Positions 48,501 through 58,487 of a DNA stretch of 64,000 nt are shown piece after piece. Source of the stretch: an uncultured Draconibacterium sp. (GTDB taxonomy: Bacteria > Bacteroidota > Bacteroidia > Bacteroidales > Prolixibacteraceae); assembly GCF_963677575.1 (NCBI RefSeq), contig NZ_OY782038.1, positions 5,038,501 through 5,102,500 on the forward strand, written 5' to 3'. The position numbers were made by a program, and so were the translations under genes. The notes beneath the pieces were generated by a model. That model had not been told where the DNA came from and did no database searches. It worked only from the letters and a program-made list of their open reading frames with translations. The stretch's first letter is position 1. Each line of letters begins with the position of its first letter.

Positions 48501-51500
48501 CAGCTATTTCCATCAGAAACATCACTAACAAATGCCACAACCGGATTTGCAGTGCAGTTATCGGCCTCGTCAGTTACGACAGTAACATCCGGTGCGGGCA
48601 CATCTGCAGCACATTCTACATTGATTGGCAGAGGGTTGCTGGCTGTCGGGTTGGTAACATCGTTAATGGTAATGGTTTGTGTTACCAGGATTGAGTTATT
48701 ACAATCATCGGTTACACTATAAGTTCTGGTTATTACTTCAGGACAGCTATTTCCATCAGAAACATCACTAATAAATGCCACAACCGGATTTGCAGTGCAG
48801 TTATCGGCCTCGTCAGTTACGACAGTAACATCCGGTGCGGGCACATCTGCAGCACATTCTACATTGATTGGCAGAGGGTTGCTGGCTGTCGGGTTGGTAA
48901 TATCGTTAATGGTAATGGTTTGTGTAACCAGGATTGAGTTATTACAATCATCGGTTACACTATAAGTTCTGGTTATTACTTCAGGACAGCTATTTCCATC
49001 AGAAACATCACTAACAAATGCCACAACCGGATTTGCAGTGCAGTTATCGGCCTCGTCAGTTACGACAGTAACATCCGGTGCGGGCACATCTGCAGCACAT
49101 TCTACATTGATTGGCAGAGGGTTGCTGGCTGTCGGGTTGGTAATATCGTTAATGGTAATGGTTTGTGTTACCAGGATTGAGTTATTACAATCATCGGTTA
49201 CACTATAAGTTCTGGTTATTACTTCAGGACAGCTATTTCCATCAGAAACATCACTAACAAATGCCACAACCGGATTTGCAGTGCAGTTATCAGCCTCGTC
49301 AGTTACGACAGTAACATCCGGTGCGGGCACATCTGCAGCACATTCTACATTGATTGGCAGAGGGTTGCTGGCTGTCGGGTTGGTAATATCGTTAATGGTA
49401 ATGGTTTGTGTTACCAGGATTGAGTTATTACAATCATCGGTTACACTATAAGTTCTGGTTATTACTTCAGGACAGCTATTTCCATCAGAAACATCACTAA
49501 CAAATGCCACAACCGGATTTGCAGTGCAGTTATCGGCCTCGTCAGTTACGACAGTAACATCCGGTGCGGGCACATCTGCAGCACATTCTACATTGATTGG
49601 CAGAGGGTTGCTGGCTGTCGGGTTGGTAATATCGTTAATGGTAATGGTTTGTGTAACCAGGATTGAGTTATTACAATCATCGGTTACACTATAAGTTCTG
49701 GTTATTACTTCAGGACAGCTATTTCCATCAGAAACATCACTAACAAATGCCACAACCGGATTTGCAGTGCAGTTATCGGCCTCGTCAGTTACGACAGTAA
49801 CATCCGGTGCGGGCACATCTGCAGCACATTCTACATTGATTGGCAGAGGGTTGCTGGCTGTCGGGTTGGTAACATCGTTAATGGTAATGGTTTGTGTTAC
49901 CAGGATTGAGTTATTACAATCATCGGTTACACTATAAGTTCTGGTTATTACTTCAGGACAGCTATTTCCATCAGAAACATCACTAACAAATGCCACAACC
50001 GGATTTGCAGTGCAGTTATCGGCCTCGTCAGTTACGACAGTAACATCCGGTGCGGGCACATCTGCAGCACATTCTACATTGATTGGCAGAGGGTTGCTGG
50101 CTGTCGGGTTGGTAACATCGTTAATGGTAATGGTTTGTGTTACCAGGATTGAGTTATTACAATCATCGGTTACACTATAAGTTCTGGTTATTACTTCAGG
50201 ACAGCTATTTCCATCAGAAACATCACTAACAAATGCCACAACCGGATTTGCAGTGCAGTTATCGGCCTCGTCAGTTACGACAGTAACATCCGGTGCGGGC
50301 ACATCTGCAGCACATTCTACATTGATTGGCAGAGGGTTGCTGGCTGTCGGGTTGGTAATATCGTTAATGGTAATGGTTTGTGTTACCAGGATTGAGTTAT
50401 TACAATCATCGGTTACACTATAAGTTCTGGTTATTACTTCAGGACAACTATTTCCATCAGAAACATCACTAACAAATGCCACAACCGGATTTGCAGTGCA
50501 GTTATCGGCCTCGTCAGTTACGACAGTAACATCCGGTGCGGGCACATCTGCAGCACATTCTACATTGATTGGCAGAGGGTTGCTGGCTGTCGGGTTGGTA
50601 ATATCGTTAATGGTAATGGTTTGTGTTACCAGGATTGAGTTATTACAATCATCGGTTACACTATAAGTTCTGGTTATTACTTCTGGACAGCTATTTCCAT
50701 CAGAAACATCACTAACAAATGCCACAACCGGATTTGCAGTGCAGTTATCGGCCTCGTCAGTTACGACAGTAACATCCGGTGCGGGCACATCTGCAGCACA
50801 TTCTACATTGATTGGCAGAGGGTTGCTGGCTGTCGGGTTGGTAACATCGTTAATGGTAATGGTTTGTGTTACCAGGATTGAGTTATTACAATCATCGGTT
50901 ACACTATAAGTTCTGGTTATTACTTCAGGACAGCTATTTCCATCAGAAACATCACTAATAAATGCCACAACCGGATTTGCAGTGCAGTTATCGGCCTCGT
51001 CAGTTACGACAGTAACATCCGGTGCGGGCACATCTGCAGCACATTCTACATTGATTGGCAGAGGGTTGCTGGCTGTCGGGTTGGTAATATCGTTAATGGT
51101 AATGGTTTGTGTAACCAGGATTGAGTTATTACAATCATCGGTTACACTATAAGTTCTGGTTATTACTTCAGGACAGCTATTTCCATCAGAAACATCACTA
51201 ACAAATGCCACAACCGGATTTGCAGTGCAGTTATCGGCCTCGTCAGTTACGACAGTAACATCCGGTGCGGGCACATCTGCAGCACATTCTACATTGATTG
51301 GCAGAGGGTTGCTGGCTGTCGGGTTGGTAATATCGTTAATGGTAATGGTTTGTGTTACCAGGATTGAGTTATTACAATCATCGGTTACACTATAAGTTCT
51401 GGTTATTACTTCAGGACAGCTATTTCCATCAGAAACATCACTAACAAATGCCACAACCGGATTTGCAGTGCAGTTATCAGCCTCGTCAGTTACGACAGTA

Positions 51501-54500
51501 ACATCCGGTGCGGGCACATCTGCAGCACATTCTACATTGATTGGCAGAGGGTTGCTGGCTGTCGGGTTGGTAATATCGTTAATGGTAATGGTTTGTGTTA
51601 CCAGGATTGAGTTATTACAATCATCGGTTACACTATAAGTTCTGGTTATTACTTCAGGACAGCTATTTCCATCAGAAACATCACTAACAAATGCCACAAC
51701 CGGATTTGCAGTGCAGTTATCAGCCTCGTCAGTTACGACAGTAACATCCGGTGCGGGCACATCTGCAGCACATTCTACATTGATTGGCAGAGGGTTGCTG
51801 GCTGTCGGGTTGGTAACATCGTTAATGGTAATGGTTTGTGTTACCAGGATTGAGTTATTACAATCATCGGTTACACTATAAGTTCTGGTTATTACTTCAG
51901 GACAGCTATTTCCATCAGAAACATCACTAATAAATGCCACAACCGGATTTGCAGTGCAGTTATCGGCCTCGTCAGTTACGACAGTAACATCCGGTGCGGG
52001 CACATCTGCAGCACATTCTACATTGATTGGCAGAGGGTTGCTGGCTGTCGGGTTGGTAATATCGTTAATGGTAATGGTTTGTGTAACCAGGATTGAGTTA
52101 TTACAATCATCGGTTACACTATAAGTTCTGGTTATTACTTCAGGACAGCTATTTCCATCAGAAACATCACTAACAAATGCCACAACCGGATTTGCAGTGC
52201 AGTTATCGGCCTCGTCAGTTACGACAGTAACATCCGGTGCGGGCACATCTGCAGCACATTCTACATTGATTGGCAGAGGGTTGCTGGCTGTCGGGTTGGT
52301 AATATCGTTAATGGTAATGGTTTGTGTTACCAGGATTGAGTTATTACAATCATCGGTTACACTATAAGTTCTGGTTATTACTTCAGGACAGCTATTTCCA
52401 TCAGAAACATCACTAACAAATGCCACAACCGGATTTGCAGTGCAGTTATCAGCCTCGTCAGTTACGACAGTAACATCCGGTGCGGGCACATCTGCAGCAC
52501 ATTCTACATTGATTGGCAGAGGGTTGCTGGCTGTCGGGTTGGTAATATCGTTAATGGTAATGGTTTGTGTTACCAGGATTGAGTTATTACAATCATCGGT
52601 TACACTATAAGTTCTGGTTATTACTTCAGGACAGCTATTTCCATCAGAAACATCACTAACAAATGCCACAACCGGATTTGCAGTGCAGTTATCGGCCTCG
52701 TCAGTTACGACAGTAACATCCGGTGCGGGCACATCTGCAGCACATTCTACATTGATTGGCAGAGGGTTGCTGGCTGTCGGGTTGGTAATATCGTTAATGG
52801 TAATGGTTTGTGTAACCAGGATTGAGTTATTACAATCATCGGTTACACTATAAGTTCTGGTTATTACTTCAGGACAGCTATTTCCATCAGAAACATCACT
52901 AACAAATGCCACAACCGGATTTGCAGTGCAGTTATCGGCCTCGTCAGTTACGACAGTAACATCCGGTGCGGGCACATCTGCAGCACATTCTACATTGATT
53001 GGCAGAGGGTTGCTGGCTGTCGGGTTGGTAACATCGTTAATGGTAATGGTTTGTGTTACCAGGATTGAGTTATTACAATCATCGGTTACACTATAAGTTC
53101 TGGTTATTACTTCAGGACAGCTATTTCCATCAGAAACATCACTAACAAATGCCACAACCGGATTTGCAGTGCAGTTATCGGCCTCGTCAGTTACGACAGT
53201 AACATCCGGTGCGGGCACATCTGCAGCACATTCTACATTGATTGGCAGAGGGTTGCTGGCTGTCGGGTTGGTAACATCGTTAATGGTAATGGTTTGTGTT
53301 ACCAGGATTGAGTTATTACAATCATCGGTTACACTATAAGTTCTGGTTATTACTTCAGGACAGCTATTTCCATCAGAAACATCACTAACAAATGCCACAA
53401 CCGGATTTGCAGTGCAGTTATCGGCCTCGTCAGTTACGACAGTAACATCCGGTGCGGGCACATCTGCAGCACATTCTACATTGATTGGCAGAGGGTTGCT
53501 GGCTGTCGGGTTGGTAATATCGTTAATGGTAATGGTTTGTGTTACCAGGATTGAGTTATTACAATCATCGGTTACACTATAAGTTCTGGTTATTACTTCA
53601 GGACAGCTATTTCCATCAGAAACATCACTAACAAATGCCACAACCGGATTTGCAGTGCAGTTATCGGCCTCGTCAGTTACGACAGTAACATCCGGTGCGG
53701 GCACATCTGCAGCACATTCTACATTGATTGGCAGAGGGTTGCTGGCTGTCGGGTTGGTAACATCGTTAATGGTAATGGTTTGTGTTACCAGGATTGAGTT
53801 ATTACAATCATCGGTTACACTATAAGTTCTGGTTATTACTTCAGGACAGCTATTTCCATCAGAAACATCACTAACAAATGCCACAACCGGATTTGCAGTG
53901 CAGTTATCGGCCTCGTCAGTTACGACAGTAACATCCGGTGCGGGCACATCTGCAGCACATTCTACATTGATTGGCAGAGGGTTGCTGGCTGTCGGGTTGG
54001 TAATATCGTTAATGGTAATGGTTTGTGTTACCAGGATTGAGTTATTACAATCATCGGTTACACTATAAGTTCTGGTTATTACTTCAGGACAACTATTTCC
54101 ATCAGAAACATCACTAACAAATGCCACAACCGGATTTGCAGTGCAGTTATCGGCCTCGTCAGTTACGACAGTAACATCCGGTGCGGGCACATCTGCAGCA
54201 CATTCTACATTGATTGGCAGAGGGTTGCTGGCTGTCGGGTTGGTAATATCGTTAATTATCACCTCTCGACTACAAGTACTATTACAACCATTCTTATACG
54301 TAGTTAGCTCCAATGTGAAACTACCACCGCAAATCGCGTCTGCATCAACAAGAACATTCTGTCCTGTTGTTGATCCGTTGATTGAAGCATCACCTGAGAT
54401 ATTCCAACTATATGTCATTCCATCTACATCAGGGGCATAATAAATATTTCCCATGCTTGAAGGACAAATTGACAAATCTCCTGTAATAGTACAGGAAGGT

Positions 54501-55738
54501 TTGGGATCGACGTAGAGTGTGAATGTTTCTGTTGTTACACATTCGTCATCAGATGTAACTGTAAAAGTGATAACTTCATTATCAGTTCCGGTATAGTTCT
54601 CAGGAGAGGTAATTGTTGTCCCATTGCGTGAATAAGTAGGAGTCCCAATATCCCATGTAACAGCACTAGTCAGGTCAAACTGTGCCTGGTTTCCACCTAC
54701 TGAATTTTCGCATTCAGTAAGGTCCTGCACGAAGACTTGGGGTTGCGGAGCAACCATTATTGTTGCAGAACTAGAATATAGATAAGCAACTTCTCCTTCA
54801 CATAATTCAGCGCCAATTTGTATGACAGCTCTAAATTCGGTTGATTCAGAGAGAACTGTTTGGTAAATGTGGCTACCTTCGGTGCTAGGAATAATATTAT
54901 TAGTTAAAGGATCATAATTTTCAAATGCTGGCCCATCTATTAATCTCTGTTGCCAGCCAACAATAACTCCTTGCTCACCAGAAAGTACCATTTCTGGGCT
55001 ACTAGTCCCAGCACATATTGTTTCTAATCCCGGAGAAATCTGTCCGCCTGCACCTATTTCAAAATCAAGAAGAACAGCATTACAATAATCAGCGTTAATA
55101 CTACCTCCTTTTACAGCCGCATAACTGCCCACATTTATAAACTCTCCTATATTATCACAAGGTTGGTAGTCAAAGTCGCCAAAAGGAATTGCAAATTCCA
55201 TGCTATTTCCAATTTGGTTACCGAGCTCATCATAAATATAACCACTAGCACCTACGATTCCATGCGTCGTGATTTCCGATCTTGTTACTGAGCCATCCGG
55301 TTGAGTAGTATATGAGTAATAAGTAATCTGATTTGCTTTTCCTGAGTTTACTTCAATAACACGGTCAGCCCCATAGGCCTTAACATATTCGTTATTATTG
55401 TCTGTAATGTCTGTATCAACAATTAACCCGGAACTTGGATTATTATCAGTATCGAAATATAATCGAAAAATAGCAGAACCTCCATTCCCTACGTTAAATA
55501 GCAAATAAATTTTTTCATTTGGAATATCAAACGATGCCCATACCTGATCTACAGCACAGGTTGATCCAATCGTTGGATTATAAATTTGAGTTGCGCCACT
55601 GGCGTACTCATCATAAGGATTCAGACTTCCATCAAGCGTTATTGTTTGACCAAAACTCTCATTAAGTCCTGTAAGAAAAAACACCAGCCCCAACAACAGG
55701 GTTTGTGTTAAAATCGGATTGGGTAAAAACTTCTTCAT
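45545..55738 (-). CDS. Giant T9SS type B surface protein with 25 tandem HYR-like units
   Basis: A 3397-residue secreted protein. Signal peptide 1-30 (GLNESFGQ); an N-terminal beta-rich domain different from giant protein 1 (about 31-230, SFDIPNEKIYLLFNVGNGG); PKD/Ig-like modules (230-495); 25 near-identical 81-residue HYR-like units (about 496-2520, NPTASNPLPINVECAADVPA onwards); then a C-terminal part of about 875 residues almost identical to giant protein 1, including SdrD-B-like, thrombospondin type 3 and CHU_C sorting domains. There is no vWA domain. It is probably a fibrous adhesin or gliding-type surface filament exported by T9SS with the SprF encoded downstream. The shared end argues for one secretion route with different functional heads. 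Confidence 0.92.
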   Translation of the reverse strand: MKKFLPNPILTQTLLLGLVFFLTGLNESFGQTITLDGSLNPYDEYASGATQIYNPTIGSTCAVDQVWASFDIPNEKIYLLFNVGNGGSAIFRLYFDTDNNPSSGLIVDTDITDNNNEYVKAYGADRVIEVNSGKANQITYYSYTTQPDGSVTRSEITTHGIVGASGYIYDELGNQIGNSMEFAIPFGDFDYQPCDNIGEFINVGSYAAVKGGSINADYCNAVLLDFEIGAGGQISPGLETICAGTSSPEMVLSGEQGVIVGWQQRLIDGPAFENYDPLTNNIIPSTEGSHIYQTVLSESTEFRAVIQIGAELCEGEVAYLYSSSATIMVAPQPQVFVQDLTECENSVGGNQAQFDLTSAVTWDIGTPTYSRNGTTITSPENYTGTDNEVITFTVTSDDECVTTETFTLYVDPKPSCTITGDLSICPSSMGNIYYAPDVDGMTYSWNISGDASINGSTTGQNVLVDADAICGGSFTLELTTYKNGCNSTCSREVIINDITNPTASNPLPINVECAADVPAPDVTVVTDEADNCTANPVVAFVSDVSDGNSCPEVITRTYSVTDDCNNSILVTQTITINDITNPTASNPLPINVECAADVPAPDVTVVTDEADNCTANPVVAFVSDVSDGNSCPEVITRTYSVTDDCNNSILVTQTITINDVTNPTASNPLPINVECAADVPAPDVTVVTDEADNCTANPVVAFVSDVSDGNSCPEVITRTYSVTDDCNNSILVTQTITINDITNPTASNPLPINVECAADVPAPDVTVVTDEADNCTANPVVAFVSDVSDGNSCPEVITRTYSVTDDCNNSILVTQTITINDVTNPTASNPLPINVECAADVPAPDVTVVTDEADNCTANPVVAFVSDVSDGNSCPEVITRTYSVTDDCNNSILVTQTITINDVTNPTASNPLPINVECAADVPAPDVTVVTDEADNCTANPVVAFVSDVSDGNSCPEVITRTYSVTDDCNNSILVTQTITINDITNPTASNPLPINVECAADVPAPDVTVVTDEADNCTANPVVAFVSDVSDGNSCPEVITRTYSVTDDCNNSILVTQTITINDITNPTASNPLPINVECAADVPAPDVTVVTDEADNCTANPVVAFVSDVSDGNSCPEVITRTYSVTDDCNNSILVTQTITINDITNPTASNPLPINVECAADVPAPDVTVVTDEADNCTANPVVAFVSDVSDGNSCPEVITRTYSVTDDCNNSILVTQTITINDITNPTASNPLPINVECAADVPAPDVTVVTDEADNCTANPVVAFISDVSDGNSCPEVITRTYSVTDDCNNSILVTQTITINDVTNPTASNPLPINVECAADVPAPDVTVVTDEADNCTANPVVAFVSDVSDGNSCPEVITRTYSVTDDCNNSILVTQTITINDITNPTASNPLPINVECAADVPAPDVTVVTDEADNCTANPVVAFVSDVSDGNSCPEVITRTYSVTDDCNNSILVTQTITINDITNPTASNPLPINVECAADVPAPDVTVVTDEADNCTANPVVAFVSDVSDGNSCPEVITRTYSVTDDCNNSILVTQTITINDITNPTASNPLPINVECAADVPAPDVTVVTDEADNCTANPVVAFISDVSDGNSCPEVITRTYSVTDDCNNSILVTQTITINDVTNPTASNPLPINVECAADVPAPDVTVVTDEADNCTANPVVAFVSDVSDGNSCPEVITRTYSVTDDCNNSILVTQTITINDITNPTASNPLPINVECAADVPAPDVTVVTDEADNCTANPVVAFVSDVSDGNSCPEVITRTYSVTDDCNNSILVTQTITINDITNPTASNPLPINVECAADVPAPDVTVVTDEADNCTANPVVAFVSDVSDGNSCPEVITRTYSVTDDCNNSILVTQTITINDVTNPTASNPLPINVECAADVPAPDVTVVTDEADNCTANPVVAFVSDVSDGNSCPEVITRTYSVTDDCNNSILVTQTITINDVTNPTASNPLPINVECAADVPAPDVTVVTDEADNCTANPVVAFVSDVSDGNSCPEVITRTYSVTDDCNNSILVTQTITINDITNPTASNPLPINVECAADVPAPDVTVVTDEADNCTANPVVAFVSDVSDGNSCPEVITRTYSVTDDCNNSILVTQTITINDITNPTASNPLPINVECAADVPAPDVTVVTDEADNCTANPVVAFVSDVSDGNSCPEVITRTYSVTDDCNNSILVTQTITINDITNPTASNPLPINVECAADVPAPDVTVVTDEADNCTANPVVAFVSDVSDGNSCPEVITRTYSVTDDCNNSILVTQTITINDITNPTASNPLPINVECAADVPAPDVTVVTDEADNCTANPVVAFISDVSDGNSCPEVITRTYSVTDDCNNSILVTQTITINDVTNPTASNPLPINVECAADVPAPDVTVVTDEADNCTANPVVAFVSDVSDGNSCPEVITRTYSVTDDCNNSILVTQTITINDITNPTASNPLPINVECAADVPAPDVTVVTDEADNCTANPVVAFISDVSDGNSCPEVITRTYSVTDDCNNSILVTQTITINDVTAPTFNETLPTAEITAECDAVVEAVTLTAADNCDTDVPVVFTETRTDGDCANSYTLTRTWTATDDCDNETSFTQTVVVSDNTAPVIACPEDVVVSIDADDPDAIVQIPLPTVSDNCSDLTYSNDYNGTTDASDLYPIGVTTVTYTATDECGNVSSCSFTVTVLCEGQTRIDGIVYDTLTGAPLPNAVVTLIPQGQTSGDVIMQITNSAGEYYFTNMVPGDYLVQVQDANLSAQGYYPTESSLFFTTIADCEFQTRDFGYELSDLAVIGDFVWYDLNGNDVQDEWFDADNDDQVTLNVPDANGYVDFASWEWIDLNGDGSYSGPENEGELNKAGIYGSVTTPNIHVEGPNGFTEDIIVGLLGYWRTRPGNTEDTWGTYTASLVMDAFVQNYAQQLEATGLVKILPESKSTIVNKSGMSTNESAYAYCGGTSGSKSAELTAGNRVDLTLDFGIRCVEIEPFKANDDILTLIYCPGGTVSGDIDLFANDEGFTRENVSFNILTDLPEGVSVADGELLYVNEEANEAVITFTYSVCHTFNTENCDTAEVTIHVLLDTDCDGVPDIDDIDDDDDGILDIIEEENALDQTSLDSDGDGIVDRLDIDSDNDGIVDNIEWQSTIAEEGEYDYILPSGTDSNGDGWDDAYDPTSNGITYEPWDMDIDGTPDYLDTNTDNEGEDDSIEGWDEFPNDSIADVNYMGSDADGDGLDDAYDTYNTTTEGWTRGQNAIGSDAPLQDTDEDGVRDWRDAVDDRTPPQQFACGEPVIPNAFSPNQDGYNDYFKIMIYCTGDQGGSEERVLGDDFADARIEIFNRWGNLVYEQERYGNEDYWGDVDAWWDGTSMHDMQVGNDQLPTATYFYILYFNDGSKEPVTGFIFLNN
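48176..54250 (-). repeat. 25 x 243-bp tandem array within giant gene 2
   Basis: Twenty-five consecutive 243-bp units (81 residues each). Unlike the array in giant gene 1, several scattered sites vary, such as Ile/Val in D(I/V)TNPT and AF(I/V)SD, plus synonymous changes at GTTACC/GTAACC and CGG/CAG positions. The same combinations recur in blocks of three or four units, indicating multi-unit duplication. Confidence 0.95.
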
Positions 55739-55870
55739 ATCGGTAGATTTAATTTGTTATTACATCATTTACCGCATAGGAAGATTCATCAAACAATAAA
55801 GCAGAACTTTATCATATTGCGTGTTGTGTTTCTATAAAAAAGTTTGATGTGAAATTTGTGGAAAGTGTCG

Positions 55871-55916
55871 ATAACCCCTTATTTTCTACCTTCTTTAAAT
55901 TTCAGAATCAATAAAT
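55871..55916 (-). promoter_or_regulatory. Conserved 46-bp block upstream of giant gene 2
   Basis: Near-identical copy of 44094-44139, at the same distance from the start codon. Its preservation within a diverged leader suggests selection on a promoter or regulatory element, although residual homology from the duplication is an alternative. Confidence 0.55.
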
Positions 55917-56351
55917 TACTTATGCAAAGTATGACTTAATGCAATAAAAAGCAAATTTTAATTTGTGATTTGTGTTGTCCATATCTATTTACAATAATGT
56001 TTAGTACGTTTGGTATGGCAGTAATCAAATGATATGCCTTAAAATGTAATGTGTTGTATTCCAGTGTCTAATGTGATCTGTTGTCCTTTTGGTAATGTCC
56101 GGTTATGGGACAAAACTCCCATAAGGATAAAATACATACATATAAGTATTTTTATTTACAATAACCATTTCAAAGTTGATTTTGATGACAGATTTGTAGA
56201 AAAATTGGCTTTATTGTGAAAATGTATAATATGAAGGTGTAAGCTTAATTATAGTTAGAGTATTGAAAATGGAATGACTTTCTCGCAGCAGATTTATTTT
56301 TACAGGAAACAGGTTTGTTTATCTAATTAAAAAAAATTATTATATATTCAC

Positions 56352-56359
56352 TAAGTTTG
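56352..56359 (+). promoter_or_regulatory. Promoter -7 element of the fucosidase operon
   Basis: TAAGTTTG fits TAnnTTTG and sits 24 bp before the ATG at 56384. The nearest upstream TTTG (56314-56317) is too far for a -33 element, so the promoter may need an activator. Confidence 0.45.
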
Positions 56360-56383
56360 CAAAAAATTTAAAATCTAATATCG

Positions 56384-58465
56384 ATGACCAAAAGGGTAGT
56401 TTGGCTGTTTCTACTGTTAATTAGCATATCGTGTAATAATGTCGCTCCTCCGGAATCAGTATTTCCTGTTCCTTCTGAAAGACAATTGGCCTGGAACGAC
56501 ATGGAATATTATGCGTTTATTCATTTTAACATGAATACCTTTTCCAATATGGAGTGGGGATTTGGTGACGAAGATCCCGCTTTGTTTAATCCAACTGAAT
56601 TGGATTGCCGTCAGTGGGCCAGGATTTGTAAAGAGGCCGGCATGAAGGGAATCATTCTTACTGCCAAACATCATGATGGTTTTTGTTTGTGGCCAACAGC
56701 TACAACAGACCATTCGGTAAAAAGTTCTTCATGGAAAAACGGGGAAGGAGATGTGGTGCGCGAACTGGCAGATGCCTGTAAAGAATATGATCTAAAACTT
56801 GGACTTTATCTTTCGCCATGGGATCGTAATAATCCTGCATATGGAAATGACAAGTATCTTGAAATATTCAGAGCGCAGTTGCGCGAGCTGATGTCGAATT
56901 ATGGTGATGTTTTCGAAGTTTGGTTTGACGGTGCCAACGGAGGAACCGGTTATTACGGCGGCGCAAATGAAGAACGCCGGATTGACCGGAAAACATATTA
57001 CGACTGGGAAAACACCAGACAAATTGTACGCGACCGTCAGCCGATGGCCTGTTTGTTTAGCGATGCCGGTCCGGATATCCGTTGGATTGGTAACGAAGAA
57101 GGTTGGGCTCCGGAAACCAACTGGTCGCCACTTCGCAGGGATGAGTTTTACCCCGGTTCACCAAATTATTTGGAGTTGCGCAACGGTCACGAAGATGGAG
57201 ATTATTGGGTGCCTGCCGAAGTAAATGTTTCCATTCGTCCAGGGTGGTATTATCACCCGTACGAAGATCATAAGGTGAAAACTTTGCCGCAGTTGCTCGA
57301 CATATATTATAATAGTATTGGTAGAAATGGATCGTTGCTCATTAATTTCCCCGTTGACACCCGCGGATTGATTCATGAGAAAGATGAAGAGCAAATATTA
57401 AAGCTGGCGGAAGCAATTAAATCCGATTTTGCCTTTGATCTTGCTGCGGGTAAAAATGCAGAAGCTACAAATGTGCGTCGGAATTCAAGAAAGTATAAAG
57501 CGTCCAACGTAACCGATAATGATCCGGATACTTATTGGGCAACCGACGACGATGTTGTTGAGGCATCGGTAACGATTGATTTGGGTGGAGAAACCACATT
57601 TAATCGTTTTCTTGTTCAGGAAGACATTCGTCTAGGACAACGCGTAAAAGCATTTTCTGTTGAAGCATATAGTAATAACAAATGGGAAGAGATTGATTCT
57701 CAAACTACAATAGGCCGAAAACGTATTTTGCGACTACCGGAAACTACTGCCTCGAAAGTGAGATTTACGGTTAAAGATTCAAAAGCATGTCCGGTGATCA
57801 CCAAAATAGGGATCTACCATGCACCAAAAGTTATTATTGAGCCAAAAATCACAAGAACGAAAGATGGTATTATTAATATAGAAGCTTTTGATAGTGGACT
57901 TGATATATATTATACGGTTGATGGAACTGAGCCGAATGTAAATTCATTAAAATATGACGCACCGTTTGAATTAGCTCAGAAAGCAACTGTAAAAGCCATT
58001 GTTGTTGATCCGATTGAAAACAAAACCAGCACAGTTTCAGTAGTTGATTTTGACGTTTCGAAAACAAAATGGAAAGTTGTTGGAAAGCATAAAGATGCCG
58101 AAAAGGCAAACTTAATTTTTGATGGCAAGGAGAACACGGCGTTTACAGTTGGCGAATCGGCGCCTGTTGATTTTGTATTAGACCTGGGCGAAAATCTGAC
58201 CATTGCCGGTTTTAAATATTTGCCCGATCAACAACGATTTGAACCTGGTATTATATTTCATTATAAGTTGTATTTAAGTGCCAATGGTAAGAATTGGAAA
58301 CAACCTGTTTCTGAAGGAGAATTTTCAAATATTAGAAACAGCCCGGTTTGGCAAGTAAAAAGTTTTACGCCGGTTAATGCCCGCTATGTTAAATTCACTG
58401 CGTTGTCGCCGGCCGAAGAAAACGGCAAAGTTGGAATTGCTGAATTCGATATTATTACACAATAA
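56384..58465 (+). CDS. Lipoprotein alpha-L-fucosidase, GH29, with CBM32-like domains
   Basis: A 693-residue GH29 alpha-L-fucosidase releasing fucose from glycans at the cell surface or periplasm. Lipoprotein signal with Cys17 (LLISISCNN). The (beta/alpha)8 catalytic domain spans about 30-345, with the AKHHDGF motif (95-100) and the nucleophile Asp182 in VWFDGANGG. An F5/8 type C (CBM32-like) domain follows (about 355-480), then a chitobiase-type Fn3-like segment (YYTVDGTEPN, about 500-560) and a second F5/8-like domain (565-690). It is 22 bp upstream of a second GH29 gene. The acid/base residue is not assignable by eye. Sulfated fucan or host-glycan use is possible. Confidence 0.93.
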   Translation: MTKRVVWLFLLLISISCNNVAPPESVFPVPSERQLAWNDMEYYAFIHFNMNTFSNMEWGFGDEDPALFNPTELDCRQWARICKEAGMKGIILTAKHHDGFCLWPTATTDHSVKSSSWKNGEGDVVRELADACKEYDLKLGLYLSPWDRNNPAYGNDKYLEIFRAQLRELMSNYGDVFEVWFDGANGGTGYYGGANEERRIDRKTYYDWENTRQIVRDRQPMACLFSDAGPDIRWIGNEEGWAPETNWSPLRRDEFYPGSPNYLELRNGHEDGDYWVPAEVNVSIRPGWYYHPYEDHKVKTLPQLLDIYYNSIGRNGSLLINFPVDTRGLIHEKDEEQILKLAEAIKSDFAFDLAAGKNAEATNVRRNSRKYKASNVTDNDPDTYWATDDDVVEASVTIDLGGETTFNRFLVQEDIRLGQRVKAFSVEAYSNNKWEEIDSQTTIGRKRILRLPETTASKVRFTVKDSKACPVITKIGIYHAPKVIIEPKITRTKDGIINIEAFDSGLDIYYTVDGTEPNVNSLKYDAPFELAQKATVKAIVVDPIENKTSTVSVVDFDVSKTKWKVVGKHKDAEKANLIFDGKENTAFTVGESAPVDFVLDLGENLTIAGFKYLPDQQRFEPGIIFHYKLYLSANGKNWKQPVSEGEFSNIRNSPVWQVKSFTPVNARYVKFTALSPAEENGKVGIAEFDIITQ

Positions 58466-58487
58466 TACATAACCTAAACCAAAAAAT

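Larger units (their letters stand above)
55739..56383. other. Divergent intergenic region between giant gene 2 and the fucosidase operon
   Basis: No gene supported. It carries the leader of giant gene 2 (minus strand) with the conserved block at 55871-55916, and on the plus strand the fucosidase promoter near 56352. The rest is A/T rich without repeats that I could recognise. Confidence 0.5.

Noticed and set aside
30911..54250. CRISPR-like tandem repetition
   Set aside because: Units are 270 and 243 bp with no unique spacers and lie in frame inside protein-coding genes.
54141..54440. 99-codon plus-strand frame at the edge of the second array
   Set aside because: Antisense shadow of the giant gene 2 coding sequence.
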